64,000 nucleotides of DNA from Sinomicrobium oceani. Lineage in GTDB: Bacteria; Bacteroidota; Bacteroidia; Flavobacteriales; Flavobacteriaceae. The translations under genes and the position numbers were made by a program. Of this stretch, positions 7,631-17,257 are shown one piece after another. The stretch lies in assembly GCF_900119185.1 (NCBI RefSeq), contig NZ_FPJE01000003.1, positions 186,001-250,000 of the forward strand. The letters are read 5' to 3'. The stretch's first letter is position 1. Every line of letters starts with the position of its first letter. The notes beneath the pieces were generated by a model. It worked only from the letters and a program-made list of their open reading frames with translations, ran no database searches and was not told the origin of the DNA.

Positions 7631-7661
7631 TATCTGTGGCCTGTAAGAAGAGGTAGTTTCT

Positions 7662-8462
7662 ATGAAAATGAAAATAGGCATACGATGTGTATTGCTGCTT
7701 TTAGCCGTATCGCTCCGGGCGCAGACCGGTATTTCTGTTTCTCCTCCCAGAATATACTTTCAAGGTAGCCCGGGAGAAAGCAAGACCGAAACTGTCGTTA
7801 TCACGAATGCGAGTACCAAAAACAGACTCGATCTGTCCGTAGGTCTCGGGGACTGGGGGTACAGTTTCACCGGAGAAAATATGATGTATCCGGCCGATAG
7901 TCTTTCGACATCATGTGCGGGGTGGGTAAGTATAGGTAAGGATGATGCTTATTTTTCTCTGAATCCCGGGGAGAAACGGGAAATCGATATCAGTATTAAT
8001 CCTCCGGAAACGGCATCCGATAGTATTCCTGTTCGTACGGCTATGCTTTATGTAACCCAGATGAATCCTGTAGATGATGTCGACGATAAAGGAGGGCGGA
8101 TCAAAGTCAGTGTGCGTTCCGGTATAAAACTGTATTACAGAAACGAGGGACCAAAACAAAAAAGGCTGGAGATCTACGATATGAAATATGTAAAAGAGGA
8201 GAAAATGATCCACCTGTTTTTTGAGAATACCGGGAACATCTGGACTGATGGTATTGCATACACCGATCTCGTCAATACTTCAAACGGGCAGAAGAGAACA
8301 CTTGATCATCTGGTGTTTTACACCCTTCCCGGTAACAGGCGCGAATTGTTGATTTCCCTTCCGGACATGCTGGAAAACGGAAAATATGTAGCCTCCGTGA
8401 TTGTAGATTACGGGGATGATAATGCACTTGAAATGGCAGAACTTACTTTTACTTATGAATAG
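7662..8462 (+). CDS. PapD-like periplasmic pilus chaperone
   Basis: The 266-residue protein has a signal peptide (KIGIRCVLLLLAVSLRAQ) and two Ig-like halves. The first half opens with ISVSPPRIYF, typical of the first chaperone strand, and contains SLNPGEKREIDISINPP followed by PVRTAMLYVTQM, which matches the chaperone pattern of a LNPG-type loop, a strand of alternating hydrophobics and a YRAxLxV strand. The second half (about 165-266) begins near KLYYRN and ends in a hydrophobic strand. The protein would fold and cap the subunits in the periplasm before delivery to the usher. Its stop overlaps the start of the next gene by eight bases (ATGAATAG), suggesting translational coupling. Confidence 0.7.
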   Translation: MKMKIGIRCVLLLLAVSLRAQTGISVSPPRIYFQGSPGESKTETVVITNASTKNRLDLSVGLGDWGYSFTGENMMYPADSLSTSCAGWVSIGKDDAYFSLNPGEKREIDISINPPETASDSIPVRTAMLYVTQMNPVDDVDDKGGRIKVSVRSGIKLYYRNEGPKQKRLEIYDMKYVKEEKMIHLFFENTGNIWTDGIAYTDLVNTSNGQKRTLDHLVFYTLPGNRRELLISLPDMLENGKYVASVIVDYGDDNALEMAELTFTYE

Positions 8463-9489
8463 ATGGATATGGATTACTGCTATAGGAATGCTGTTGATAA
8501 ACAGCCGGGCCGGTTATGCCCAGAATTTACGGTTTTCCTCCTGGAGTAATAATTATCTGCAACTCACTTCATATAGTGGAAATACTGCGGCTGATGCATT
8601 TACGCTGCGTTTCGAAGCCAATGGCGATATTGATGTGCCGCTCTGGAAGATATCGGTGAGGCTCAAGCAGGCCATCGTAAGTGATTCTTATGTTTTTCCC
8701 GAAACCAAAATAGGTTTTCAGCCTTCCGCAACCACAGGGCAAATGGAACCCGGACCTGTGCCGACGGTAACTCAGATAGGAATTCCGGGCGATAGCAGGC
8801 TCAGCCAAGGGCAGGAAGTTTTTATAGTACCGCAATCGGCCGTATCCCTACACCATAGTCCCTCTGCTCCAAACGGCTATTATGATCTGCAAATCAGGTA
8901 TAACCTTGTTGTAGAAGGAGGACGCTATCTCTCGCAGTTCAGGAGCTGGATGAATTTTTATATTCCTTTGGAATTCAAAGCTTATGATGAGCATAATAAT
9001 GTTATAGGTATTACCGAACATACATATCAATTGCAGATCGGACAGCTTTCCGGAAACTTCCCTTCTGAAGAGCAATTTGCTATAAAAGTATCTGCCAATG
9101 CCGTAAACGGAACACTCAACCTGTCTTCCCTGTCCGATTATGTAAACGGCACCCGGGTGGAATACGAGAACGGGCTGTCCGTCAAAGCCAATACCGGTTA
9201 CCAGGTTGTGGTCAGGTCACTTCAGCCTTCGTTCTCGTCGGCTTCAGGTAATACCCTGCCACTACAGACCGTTAGTTTGCTTTTACAGCCCGTAACCGGG
9301 CATGCGGTATCCGTGTTCAGGATCTATCTCAACGCGGTTAGCCAGATGGTGGTGCGGGGAGAGGATACCCAGGGAAATTATGAGTATTTCAATATTATTT
9401 ATGCAACCGAACCCAACGATGAGACGCTGGTCAAAGCAACTCCCGATCTCTATATAACCACGCTTCAATACGAAATAATCCCGTTATAA
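8455..9489 (+). CDS. Two-domain fibre protein with C-terminal pilin-like domain (candidate tip adhesin)
   Basis: I chose the ATG at 8455, which overlaps the chaperone stop and gives a clean signal peptide (RWIWITAIGMLLINSRAGYAQ). The earlier ATG at 8416 would bury it. The 344-residue protein has an N-terminal beta-rich domain (about 22-195) with no known family and a C-terminal domain (about 200-344) that aligns with the two pilin-like subunits: LSDYVNG versus KEDYENG, NGLSVKANTGYQVVVRS versus DHLTVYSTGGYQVKVKS, and a last strand ITTLQYEIIPL versus TTSVTYTIVAQ. A receptor domain joined to a pilin domain is the plan of tip adhesins in chaperone-usher pili. The receptor is unknown. Confidence 0.6.
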   Translation: MNRWIWITAIGMLLINSRAGYAQNLRFSSWSNNYLQLTSYSGNTAADAFTLRFEANGDIDVPLWKISVRLKQAIVSDSYVFPETKIGFQPSATTGQMEPGPVPTVTQIGIPGDSRLSQGQEVFIVPQSAVSLHHSPSAPNGYYDLQIRYNLVVEGGRYLSQFRSWMNFYIPLEFKAYDEHNNVIGITEHTYQLQIGQLSGNFPSEEQFAIKVSANAVNGTLNLSSLSDYVNGTRVEYENGLSVKANTGYQVVVRSLQPSFSSASGNTLPLQTVSLLLQPVTGHAVSVFRIYLNAVSQMVVRGEDTQGNYEYFNIIYATEPNDETLVKATPDLYITTLQYEIIPL

Positions 9490-9518
9490 TCCAAAAAAGA
9501 ACCACCAGCAAGCACCAC

Positions 9519-12347
9519 ATGTCTTTAGCTGTTCCCGGAAATATCATACTTTTTTTTGGGGTACTTTGTTTTGCATGGCATAGCCAGGCACAAAATACTC
9601 CTGTTCCCACGGTATCTATGCAGGTAAAAAGCATGCCTAATGCCGGAAAGAATACTATTTCGGATATTCTTGTAGCCGTGGAGAATATGCAGACATCGGA
9701 TTTTTCAGGTTCATTAAAAGTAAGGGTGCCCGCAGGATTTCGCAATATTTCCGGTGACCTGCCCGATATTACTGTTCCGGCAGGAGAGAAGCGCTTTTTT
9801 CCGTTGAAAATACTCTCGGGAGGAGGAGCACGTGCAGGAGATGCGAAAATAGAGTTTTTGCTCCTGGATCAGGAAAGCAAGATTGTGAGTGTCGAAAACC
9901 TGTATCAGACCGTTCCTGAAAATAATGTACTGAGGTTGTCTTCACACCTCCCGATATTGTATTATAACACTCCCGGAGACTCCATCGCAGTTGAGGTTAT
10001 GGTGAGTAATCTCGGAAACACCAGGCAGCAGGTACATGTCGTTTTCGGGATTCCCGCCGCGGTAGGAGGAAATAATTTTTTTGAACGCCAGGGGATGGTT
10101 GCGCCACAGCAGGATTCTGTTTTTGTTTTTCGTTTTCTTCCGGGAAAGGCTTTGTTGTCCGATCCCGAATTTACCGTTAATATATCCGGAATGCGCGGGC
10201 AGGAAAAGGAATTGTTCGGACACACTGCCGTGATCGTCAGGAATACATCGTCAAGCCAGCAGTACAATGCTGCCGAAACAGGGTACTTCGAGTCCTTTTC
10301 GGGATATAATCACCTCGCTGTAAGTTACAGGAATTCAGGAATGAATACCGATCTGTACCAGGTCGTTGGTTCGGGAACCGTAGATCTTCCTGCCGGATTT
10401 CTTTCCCTGAGGGGAAATATTTACAAGACTACAGGACAGTCTTCTCCTGTAGTAAGCGGAACTTATGCCGGTTATCGCCTCAACGGTACGGAGCTGAGAG
10501 TAGGCAATATAAGCCAGCCCCTGGAACTATCGCTTTTCGGGAGGGGTGCAACCTTATCAATGACCGATGCGGAACGCAACAAAAGTCTTGAGGTGGGGTT
10601 TATAGACCAGAATTTTAACCTGATCGAACCCAATGCTTTTTTGCGTGAAGGCTATGGTGTGTACGCCAGGGGAATACTGGGTCGTTCCACACCCGGTAAA
10701 CAATGGACTACTACATACATTTTTAAAGAAGACCGGCTGGAACAGGCCAGACATCATGTATTGGGTACCGAAGCCGTAAAGATGTTCGGGAAAGGATGGT
10801 ATGCTATGGCAAAACTGTTCGGAGCTACCAGTCAGTATTATGAAACCGATACCGACCAATCTTCCTTTGCGATGGAAGGAAATTATACGGGGGCGCTTTC
10901 CGGGCTGAAACTTTCGGGAAATTACTTTTACAGTACGCCCTATTTCCCGGGAAATCGCCGGGGAATGTTACAGCTGAGACAGAGCTTTTCGACCCGACTA
11001 AACAAAGAGCGGGAGCTTTCTGGAAACGTATTTGTGTCCAATTATTTTCCGAAATCCCACACCTATAATATGAATGTCTTTTCGCGGAATACCAGGGCGG
11101 ATATAGGGATTCGTTTCCCGCTTTCCCGGTCGGGGACCAATTTTGGTGTAGGCTATCAATACCAGGCAGAATCCAGCAACAGTTATAATATCCTGTTTGG
11201 GGTGAACGATGCCGATCAGGCACTCCGTATGGATGTACACCGACTGGTGGAAAGCCTGATGTGGGTAAGTCCCGATCAAAAACACTCCATGATTATGGGC
11301 GTAGAAAATGGTTTGGTACATTATCCGGACAGGAAAAAGCCCGAACTGCAGTTTAAAATTTCAAATATATACAATTACAAATGGATGAGCCTGAGCGCTA
11401 CCTACCAGTACGGCGGATATTTTCTTTCTGAGCACGCTTCTACGATCCGGTATGAAAATGAACGTGATTTTCGTCGCTTCGTGCTTTCCTGGAGTATGGG
11501 TCACCGGTTTTTTTCGGAGAAGCTCGCAGTGAATTCCGGATTGGGATATATAGATGATTTTCGCACGGGAAAAACGCCTTCGGCATTTTTAAACCTGAAA
11601 TATACCCCGGCCCAGTCTTATAGCCTTTATCTCAATGCTTCCTGGTTTCATTACGATACCGATATGATGCCTTCACTGATGTACAACAATACTATGATGA
11701 TCGTTGAGGGTGGGATTGTTTTTAACCTGGAAGGACGTAAACCTTCTCCCAAAAAGAAAAGCAAGGTTACCGTAATGGTGTATTACGACAAAAACGCCAA
11801 TAATATTTTTGACGGAGAAGATGAGGTAGCCCAGGATTATCTTATCGTTATGGGAAATGCTTCGTTTATGACCGACAGGGAAGGTAAAATATATTATAAC
11901 AAAGTACCTTTCGGTGACATCAAAATAGCCCCGGTGATCCAGCAGGGATGGTTCGCGTCCGAGCAGAATGTCATTGTCGGGGGGTATCATACGTACGCGG
12001 AAGTACCGTTACATCGTAACGGAACAGTTTCGGGAAAGATCAGGTATGATTTTGATGCCCATAAATCTGTAGATATAAAGTGGAAAGGAGCAGGGATTAC
12101 TTTCGATATATATCAGGACGGGCAATGGATACAACGGGTAACAACGGACGATTCCGGAAGTTTCATGGCTTTTTTACCTACCGGGAAGTACAGTGTGCGC
12201 CTCCGTACCGATTCATTGCCCGAAGACTCGTCCTGTGCCGATCCGACGCAGGAAATCGAGGTAATATCCGGAAAAATCACGGCGTTGCCGGCCTATATCA
12301 TACAGGTTAGAAAAAAGAAAGTACAGGTAAAGCGTTTCGGAGAGTAA
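9519..12347 (+). CDS. Usher-like outer-membrane beta-barrel protein
   Basis: The 942-residue protein has a signal peptide (residues 1-25) and then Ig-like segments (about 30-275, with IPVxAGEKRFFPLKI-type strands). A long stretch of amphipathic strands rich in Tyr/Gly/Ser/Asn follows (about 280-740), as in a large barrel. After the linker KPSPKKKSK (about 738-747) comes a C-terminal region of two Ig-like or carboxypeptidase-regulatory-like repeats: DKNANNIFDGEDEV, then NASFMTDREGKIYYNKVPFG and FDIYQDGQWIQRVTTDDSGSF. Size, barrel and C-terminal Ig-like domains match the plan of fimbrial ushers, which secrete and assemble subunits. Sequence similarity to FimD/PapC is not obvious to me, so usher is inferred mainly from context. 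Confidence 0.55.
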   Translation: MSLAVPGNIILFFGVLCFAWHSQAQNTPVPTVSMQVKSMPNAGKNTISDILVAVENMQTSDFSGSLKVRVPAGFRNISGDLPDITVPAGEKRFFPLKILSGGGARAGDAKIEFLLLDQESKIVSVENLYQTVPENNVLRLSSHLPILYYNTPGDSIAVEVMVSNLGNTRQQVHVVFGIPAAVGGNNFFERQGMVAPQQDSVFVFRFLPGKALLSDPEFTVNISGMRGQEKELFGHTAVIVRNTSSSQQYNAAETGYFESFSGYNHLAVSYRNSGMNTDLYQVVGSGTVDLPAGFLSLRGNIYKTTGQSSPVVSGTYAGYRLNGTELRVGNISQPLELSLFGRGATLSMTDAERNKSLEVGFIDQNFNLIEPNAFLREGYGVYARGILGRSTPGKQWTTTYIFKEDRLEQARHHVLGTEAVKMFGKGWYAMAKLFGATSQYYETDTDQSSFAMEGNYTGALSGLKLSGNYFYSTPYFPGNRRGMLQLRQSFSTRLNKERELSGNVFVSNYFPKSHTYNMNVFSRNTRADIGIRFPLSRSGTNFGVGYQYQAESSNSYNILFGVNDADQALRMDVHRLVESLMWVSPDQKHSMIMGVENGLVHYPDRKKPELQFKISNIYNYKWMSLSATYQYGGYFLSEHASTIRYENERDFRRFVLSWSMGHRFFSEKLAVNSGLGYIDDFRTGKTPSAFLNLKYTPAQSYSLYLNASWFHYDTDMMPSLMYNNTMMIVEGGIVFNLEGRKPSPKKKSKVTVMVYYDKNANNIFDGEDEVAQDYLIVMGNASFMTDREGKIYYNKVPFGDIKIAPVIQQGWFASEQNVIVGGYHTYAEVPLHRNGTVSGKIRYDFDAHKSVDIKWKGAGITFDIYQDGQWIQRVTTDDSGSFMAFLPTGKYSVRLRTDSLPEDSSCADPTQEIEVISGKITALPAYIIQVRKKKVQVKRFGE

Positions 12348-12424
12348 ATAAACAGCTGCGTAACGGACTACCGGAAGTAAGCCAAAAAGGGTACCTCCGG
12401 TGTTTTCCGTTTCGTCGTAAAAAA

Positions 12425-12907
12425 TTAACGTTCCCAGAATGGCGGAGGTGTAATCCCCAGGGCTCTTAAATATACATATCCCTGTCCGCGATGATGGATT
12501 TCATTATCTACAAAATACAGGAGGGAGCCATAGATGTAGTTCTCATATAAACCGAAAGCCACATCCTTTTCCAAAAAGCGGGAAGACGTTATTTGAGGCC
12601 ATAAAGTGTCGATACTTTCAGTGATTTCGTCCCAAAGTGCAAGGATCTCTTCCTTAGTATCGGGAGTAGGCATATGGTCTATTTCTTTCCATGTACCCGA
12701 AACCACTCCCGCTATACCGGGTTTGGCAATTTTGATGAGCTCCATGACCATTTCAGAAAAAGTACGCATACCTCCTATGGTAAAGGAATAGAGATCTTTT
12801 TCCGGAAAAGCTTCGATGACTCTCCTGGTTAATCTGCGGTGGCCCTGCCAGTGTTCCAGAAAACTTTTCGAATCGATAACAAGAGCTTTAAGTGTGTCAT
12901 TTTCCAT
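12425..12907 (-). CDS. DinB-like damage-inducible family protein
   Basis: The 160-residue protein has the four-helix DinB layout with metal-binding His residues: one near the start (EHWQGHRRL), and the pair in NEIHHRGQGYVYLRALG near the C-terminus. The HHRGQ motif before YLRxLG is a hallmark of Bacteroidetes DinB proteins. Members bind a divalent metal and many act as thiol-dependent transferases, but the substrate here is unknown. It is a single gene, convergent with the usher-like gene. Confidence 0.85.
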   Translation of the reverse strand: MENDTLKALVIDSKSFLEHWQGHRRLTRRVIEAFPEKDLYSFTIGGMRTFSEMVMELIKIAKPGIAGVVSGTWKEIDHMPTPDTKEEILALWDEITESIDTLWPQITSSRFLEKDVAFGLYENYIYGSLLYFVDNEIHHRGQGYVYLRALGITPPPFWER

Positions 12908-13139
12908 GGTATTTTGTTTTTTGAATTTCTATATGACAAAGTAAGCGGGAGGAAGTGACAGCCCTGTGTCAGCAGTGAAATATTTTTTTATCATATAGTC
13001 ATTGTAGAACAACGTGTGATATCTTTTTGTCATTGAACGATTTGTGCAAAGTGCTCCCGGGTTTAATGTCGTGTTGAGACCGGGAGGTCTACATGGCTTT
13101 CCTGCAAAAGCGATATCTTGACTTCAAAATAAGATCTTT

Positions 13140-14669
13140 ATGATAACACCTGATCCGGACACGATTATAGATTGCAGCGAGATTTCGCTGGTTCGAAAAG
13201 ATTTTACCGTATTACAAAATATCAGTTTTTCTCTGGAGCGCGGAAAACATCTGGCAGTTACCGGTGTTTCGGGTGCGGGAAAAACAACACTCGGCAGGTT
13301 GCTCGCCGGTAAGATAAAGCCGACGTCGGGCCACTGTACGATAAGGGTAAGCGGTGTGGAAATGGTAGAACAACAAGACCAGTTCCTGTCACTTTCGGGC
13401 AGGGGGAATACCCATTACAGCCAGCGTTATGAAGCCCAGGATATATCCGGGTTACCCGATGTAAACGAGTATTTGCTTCGCGTACAGAAGGAGACGGACA
13501 CTACCGGTGAAGCTTTGCATCATGCCATCAGACAAACGGAAATAACACATATTCTCGACAGGAAGTTATTGCAACTCAGTAATGGCGAACGCAAACGCAC
13601 CCAGTTGGCTGCCGTATTGCTTCGTCGTCCGGAGATCCTTATCCTCGATCAGCCTTATGTGGGACTGGATGTGAATTCGAGGGAAAGGCTCAATACTTTA
13701 CTTGAAGAACTCGCCGGGACAACAACCCTGATCCTGATATGCGGAGCAAACCATGTTCCGGGTTTTGTGGATAAAGTGCTGGAGTTAAATTCAGGGAAAG
13801 TCCGGACATATACCCCCCGAAAACATTACGAAGCACCTCCGGTAGAAAGCCTGTCCCTTCCGGATGATACGGTTTTTGATGCACTACGGATACCGGAAGA
13901 AAAAAAGGATTTCCAGCTTATTGTAGGAATGAAAGATGTCAATGTAAAAATGGGAGGTAAACATATTCTCAAAGATATCAACTGGGAGGTTAGGCAAGGT
14001 GAACAATGGGCGTTGCTCGGTCACAACGGTGCGGGGAAAACAACTCTTCTCAGTCTTGTTACTGCCGATAATCCGCAGGGGTATAACAATAAGCTCACGC
14101 TTTTCGATCGCAGAAGAGGAAGCGGGGAGAGTATATGGGATATTAAAAAGAAGATCGGGTTTGTGTCTTCGGAACTGCATCTCTACTTCCTTCGCGGCCG
14201 GGGAATTTTTAATACTATTCCGGGGATCGATGACGGAGGACGGGAGGTGTACAGTACCCTGAGTTGTCTGGATGTGATCGTATCAGGGTTTAACGACGAA
14301 GTGGGAATGGTGACGCAGCCTTCGGAATTTCAGTTACAGGTTGCCATGCAATGGCTCAGGGTATTGGGGTTGGAACGCCTGGAGAAAAGTCTTTTTGCTC
14401 ATGCCTCGCTGGGCGAACAACGCTGTATATTGCTCGCCAGGGCATTGGTGAAGTTCCCGGCCCTGCTCATTCTCGACGAACCGTTACAGGGACTCGACGA
14501 ACAACAGATCACTTATTTTAAGGCATTGCTGGACCAGATCTGTGAGAAACTGGATACCACGATGATCTTTGTATCTCATTACAGTGATGAAATACCCGAA
14601 AGTGTCGGTCATATCCTGGAAATAAAACAGGGAACAGTGATCAGGAACGAACGGCTCACCGGATTTTAA
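13140..14669 (+). CDS. modF: Duplicated ABC ATPase, ModF/PhrA-like
   Basis: The 509-residue protein holds two ABC ATPase domains in one chain. The first has Walker A GVSGAGKTT (about 40-48), signature LSNGERKR and Walker B ILILDQP. The second has Walker A GHNGAGKTT (about 297-305), ASLGEQRC in place of the canonical LSGGQ, and LLILDEP. No membrane segments are present and no permease gene is nearby. This matches ModF/PhrA, proteins historically linked to molybdate transport or photorepair but with unclear function. The weak second signature (SLGEQ) is typical of the family. Gene symbol is tentative. Confidence 0.75.
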   Translation: MITPDPDTIIDCSEISLVRKDFTVLQNISFSLERGKHLAVTGVSGAGKTTLGRLLAGKIKPTSGHCTIRVSGVEMVEQQDQFLSLSGRGNTHYSQRYEAQDISGLPDVNEYLLRVQKETDTTGEALHHAIRQTEITHILDRKLLQLSNGERKRTQLAAVLLRRPEILILDQPYVGLDVNSRERLNTLLEELAGTTTLILICGANHVPGFVDKVLELNSGKVRTYTPRKHYEAPPVESLSLPDDTVFDALRIPEEKKDFQLIVGMKDVNVKMGGKHILKDINWEVRQGEQWALLGHNGAGKTTLLSLVTADNPQGYNNKLTLFDRRRGSGESIWDIKKKIGFVSSELHLYFLRGRGIFNTIPGIDDGGREVYSTLSCLDVIVSGFNDEVGMVTQPSEFQLQVAMQWLRVLGLERLEKSLFAHASLGEQRCILLARALVKFPALLILDEPLQGLDEQQITYFKALLDQICEKLDTTMIFVSHYSDEIPESVGHILEIKQGTVIRNERLTGF

Positions 14670-14724
14670 CATGACAGGATGTTTTTTTTTAGTATTTTTA
14701 TGAAAATCAAATAAATATCCTGTT

Positions 14725-15327
14725 ATGTTAAGAAGAATAATCACTGTGCTGATTGCCGTAATTTCGCTGTCCGGTTTCGCACAGAAGCAGGTTGCCTGTG
14801 TAAACGATGTGTTTGATAAAGGCGCTCATGCGTTCACGATTATAAATTTTGAAAAGGAGAAAACCGAAAAAAAATCAGGGGATGTTATCCGGACCATTCC
14901 GTATGCCGGACACCGGAGTACTGTCCGGGACGCTTATAATTCCAAAAAATTGAGTGCAGCTTTCGGTAAAGGAAGGGAAGAGCAAATACTGTCCGTGCAA
15001 AGTACCGATGAGCATTATATCGTAGAATATACCGGTTCGTTGATCACCTTCAGGCCGGAAAATGAAGACCGGGCCACATTTGTGATCAATTGCAGAACGG
15101 AAGAACTCATGTTTGGAGATAACAAGGTACGGATGCAAAAAGAAGATGTCACAGTCTCTTCTTCCGAAAATATTTTTAGCAGCGCCTGGAGCGGCTATCT
15201 CTGGAAACCTGTGGCAGGGAAAGGTTCCGGCTATCATGTGAAAGTAGCAAAACTAAAAAGTTCCGGAAGAGTATATATAGAGATACGGACGCCCGCTACC
15301 GGACGTTATCGGCTACTTTCGGTGTAA
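14725..15327 (+). CDS. Secreted protein of unknown function
   Basis: The 200-residue protein has a clear signal peptide (RRIITVLIAVISLSGFAQ) and a mature part of mixed beta strands with one Cys near the start (VACVND) and one in VINCRTEEL. I recognise no family. It follows the ABC ATPase gene by 55 bases on the same strand and ends just before a strong bidirectional terminator. Confidence 0.65.
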   Translation: MLRRIITVLIAVISLSGFAQKQVACVNDVFDKGAHAFTIINFEKEKTEKKSGDVIRTIPYAGHRSTVRDAYNSKKLSAAFGKGREEQILSVQSTDEHYIVEYTGSLITFRPENEDRATFVINCRTEELMFGDNKVRMQKEDVTVSSSENIFSSAWSGYLWKPVAGKGSGYHVKVAKLKSSGRVYIEIRTPATGRYRLLSV

Positions 15328-15348
15328 TGATCGTATTCGAACAAAAAA

Positions 15349-15379
15349 CCCCGGTGCATTTTTACACCGGGGATTTTTT
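15349..15379 (+). terminator. Bidirectional rho-independent terminator
   Basis: CCCCGGTG and CACCGGGG form an eight-base-pair perfect stem with an eight-base loop, followed by a T run on the plus strand and preceded by a run of A (T run on the minus strand). It sits between the convergent secreted-protein gene and the cyclophilin-FKBP gene and serves both. Confidence 0.85.
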
Positions 15380-15401
15380 ATAAAGTATTTTGCAAAGTGG
15401 C

Positions 15402-16517
15402 TTATTCCGAAACTCCGACGATCTCAACATCAAAAACAAGATCGGCATTCGGGGGTATTACCCCGCCGGCTCCGGCTTCGCCATACCCGAGGTGGGAAGG
15501 GATGAAAAGGCGTACTTTATCTCCGATATTCATCTGTAACAGTCCTTCCCTGAAACCGGGGATAAGCGGAGAGTCTGGCCCGTATAACATAGGCAGGGGC
15601 TCGTACCCACCACGTTGTTTACGTATTTCATTGACTGTTCCGAATTTTTCGGTAACACTTAATTCATTGGAATCAAACAGTTTTCCATTGTCCAGGAAGC
15701 CCGCATAATTAACTTTAACATAGGAGCCTTCCTGTGGTTTTTCACCGTGCTCTGATTTATTCAGGTAGAATATCCTGAGGCCGCTGGGCAGTTCCTCAGC
15801 CTCACCCTTTTGGGTGTCGAATTCCTTTACGAGCGCTTCGGCAGCTTTTTTAGCTTCCTCTTCCCGCTTATTGATTTCGTCGAAATAGGCGGTGAGTACT
15901 TTTACAGCATCGAAATTTTTAGCTTCTTTACCATTGCGGATAATGGTTACCTTACTCATAACCACATCGTCTACCGGCCTGTTCTCTCCGGGTGAAGTTT
16001 TTGTGTTGGCTATGGAATCCACAATCTCCAGCCCTTCGACAACCTTACCGAATACGGTATGTCTGCCATTGAGGTGCGGAGTAGGAGCATGAGTGATAAA
16101 AAACTGGCTGCCATTGGTTCCGGGGCCGGCATTGGCCATAGACAGTATACCTTTGTCATCGTGTTTGAGGGAATCTACGAATTCATCTTCAAATTTATAA
16201 CCTGGACCACCTTTTCCTGTACCTGTAGGGTCTCCTCCCTGGATCATAAAGTCTTTGATAACGCGGTGAAAAGTGACCCCGTCATAATATTTTTTCTTCT
16301 TGAGACTGTCAGAAACAAAAGGATTGGTGCCTTCGGCCAGTGTAATGAAGTTGGCCACCGTTACCGGGGTCTGGTTATAATACAACCGCAGAACCATTTC
16401 TCCTTTGTTGGTTTCTATGTCGGCAAAGATACCATCGCCGAGATCAGCATGTTTGCCGCTTTTACATCCCAGGGTTACCAGGGCAATAAGTAGAAAAGCT
16501 ACATTGATTTTTTTCAT
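15402..16517 (-). CDS. Lipoprotein with fused cyclophilin and FKBP peptidyl-prolyl isomerase domains
   Basis: The 371-residue protein has a lipoprotein signal with lipobox LVTLGC (Cys18). Residues about 30-200 are a cyclophilin domain with [22 protein letters not shown] and [12 protein letters not shown] charged helix ([17 protein letters not shown]) leads into an FKBP domain (about 265-371) with [31 protein letters not shown]. It would catalyse proline isomerisation at the inner face of the outer membrane or in the periplasm. It lies downstream of gldI on the same strand, and both are isomerase lipoproteins, so they probably act on exported proteins together. Confidence 0.9.
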   Translation of the reverse strand: MKKINVAFLLIALVTLGCKSGKHADLGDGIFADIETNKGEMVLRLYYNQTPVTVANFITLAEGTNPFVSDSLKKKKYYDGVTFHRVIKDFMIQGGDPTGTGKGGPGYKFEDEFVDSLKHDDKGILSMANAGPGTNGSQFFITHAPTPHLNGRHTVFGKVVEGLEIVDSIANTKTSPGENRPVDDVVMSKVTIIRNGKEAKNFDAVKVLTAYFDEINKREEEAKKAAEALVKEFDTQKGEAEELPSGLRIFYLNKSEHGEKPQEGSYVKVNYAGFLDNGKLFDSNELSVTEKFGTVNEIRKQRGGYEPLPMLYGPDSPLIPGFREGLLQMNIGDKVRLFIPSHLGYGEAGAGGVIPPNADLVFDVEIVGVSE

Positions 16518-16615
16518 GGATATTACTGTTTGTTTATAATTTTAGTTGCTCAATCGCGAAAAATATATGTACAGAACCGAGGCACAAAAATAGTTTTTTA
16601 AACGGATTATCACGA

Positions 16616-17257
16616 TTACGGATCAGAATCGTTTGTTTCGGCCCCGGCTTCTTCATTGCCGATGTGCCCGGGAGCTGTTTCCAGGATATCGATGAGGCTT
16701 ATCGTACTTTTTACCGGTATATTGACACCGATCCTGTTTTCATCTCCGTGATAACCGAAGGCCAGGGAAGAAGGGAACATAAAAGTGGCCGTCTCTCCTT
16801 TTTTGAGTAGTTTGACGGCAGTTCGCAGTCCGGGGAAAAGATCTTCCTTGTCTACTTTATAACGGATATTACCTATTTCTTCACTACTGTATATGATACT
16901 GTCATTGAGATAACGGATATCGTAGTTGATCAGGATAAGGTCGTCTGCTTTCGGACGATACGAAGTTTCCGTATTTTTTTTAATGTAATGGTACCAGTAG
17001 CCATTGGGAGAGGCTATATAGGTGTGGATACTGTCCTTTTTTATCAGTTCTTCGATGAATTTCTGTTCTTTTTCCAGTAATTCCCTGTTTCGTTCCACGG
17101 ATTTTTTAAAAAACTCCCCGGTTTTCACGGTAACAGGCCTTCGTGCCTGGGGTTCGTTACAGGCGCAAAAGAGAAATAAAAAGAGTAAAACAGGGCATAT
17201 AGGCGATGTTTGCCGCCTTATCAGTGAAATTATGCTGTTTTTGTCGCCGTATTTCAT
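16616..17257 (-). CDS. gldI: GldI, gliding motility-associated peptidyl-prolyl isomerase lipoprotein
   Basis: The 213-residue lipoprotein (lipobox LFCAC, Cys33) has a coiled segment SVERNRELLEKEQKFIEELIKK and an FKBP-type domain (about 95-195) with LILINYDIRYLNDSIIYSS, LFPGLRTAVKLLKKGETATFMFPSSLAFGY and a final VNIPVKSTISLIDIL strand. This is the plan of GldI, required for gliding and type IX secretion in Flavobacterium. Its start overlaps the stop of the upstream DHH gene (ATGA), so the two are translationally coupled. Active-site Tyr and Phe positions of FKBP appear conserved. Confidence 0.88.
   Translation of the reverse strand: MKYGDKNSIISLIRRQTSPICPVLLFLFLFCACNEPQARRPVTVKTGEFFKKSVERNRELLEKEQKFIEELIKKDSIHTYIASPNGYWYHYIKKNTETSYRPKADDLILINYDIRYLNDSIIYSSEEIGNIRYKVDKEDLFPGLRTAVKLLKKGETATFMFPSSLAFGYHGDENRIGVNIPVKSTISLIDILETAPGHIGNEEAGAETNDSDP

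Noticed and set aside
12365-12410. Weak inverted repeat ACCGGA and TCCGGT after the usher-like gene
   Set aside because: The loop is over 20 bases and there is no T run, so I do not call a terminator.
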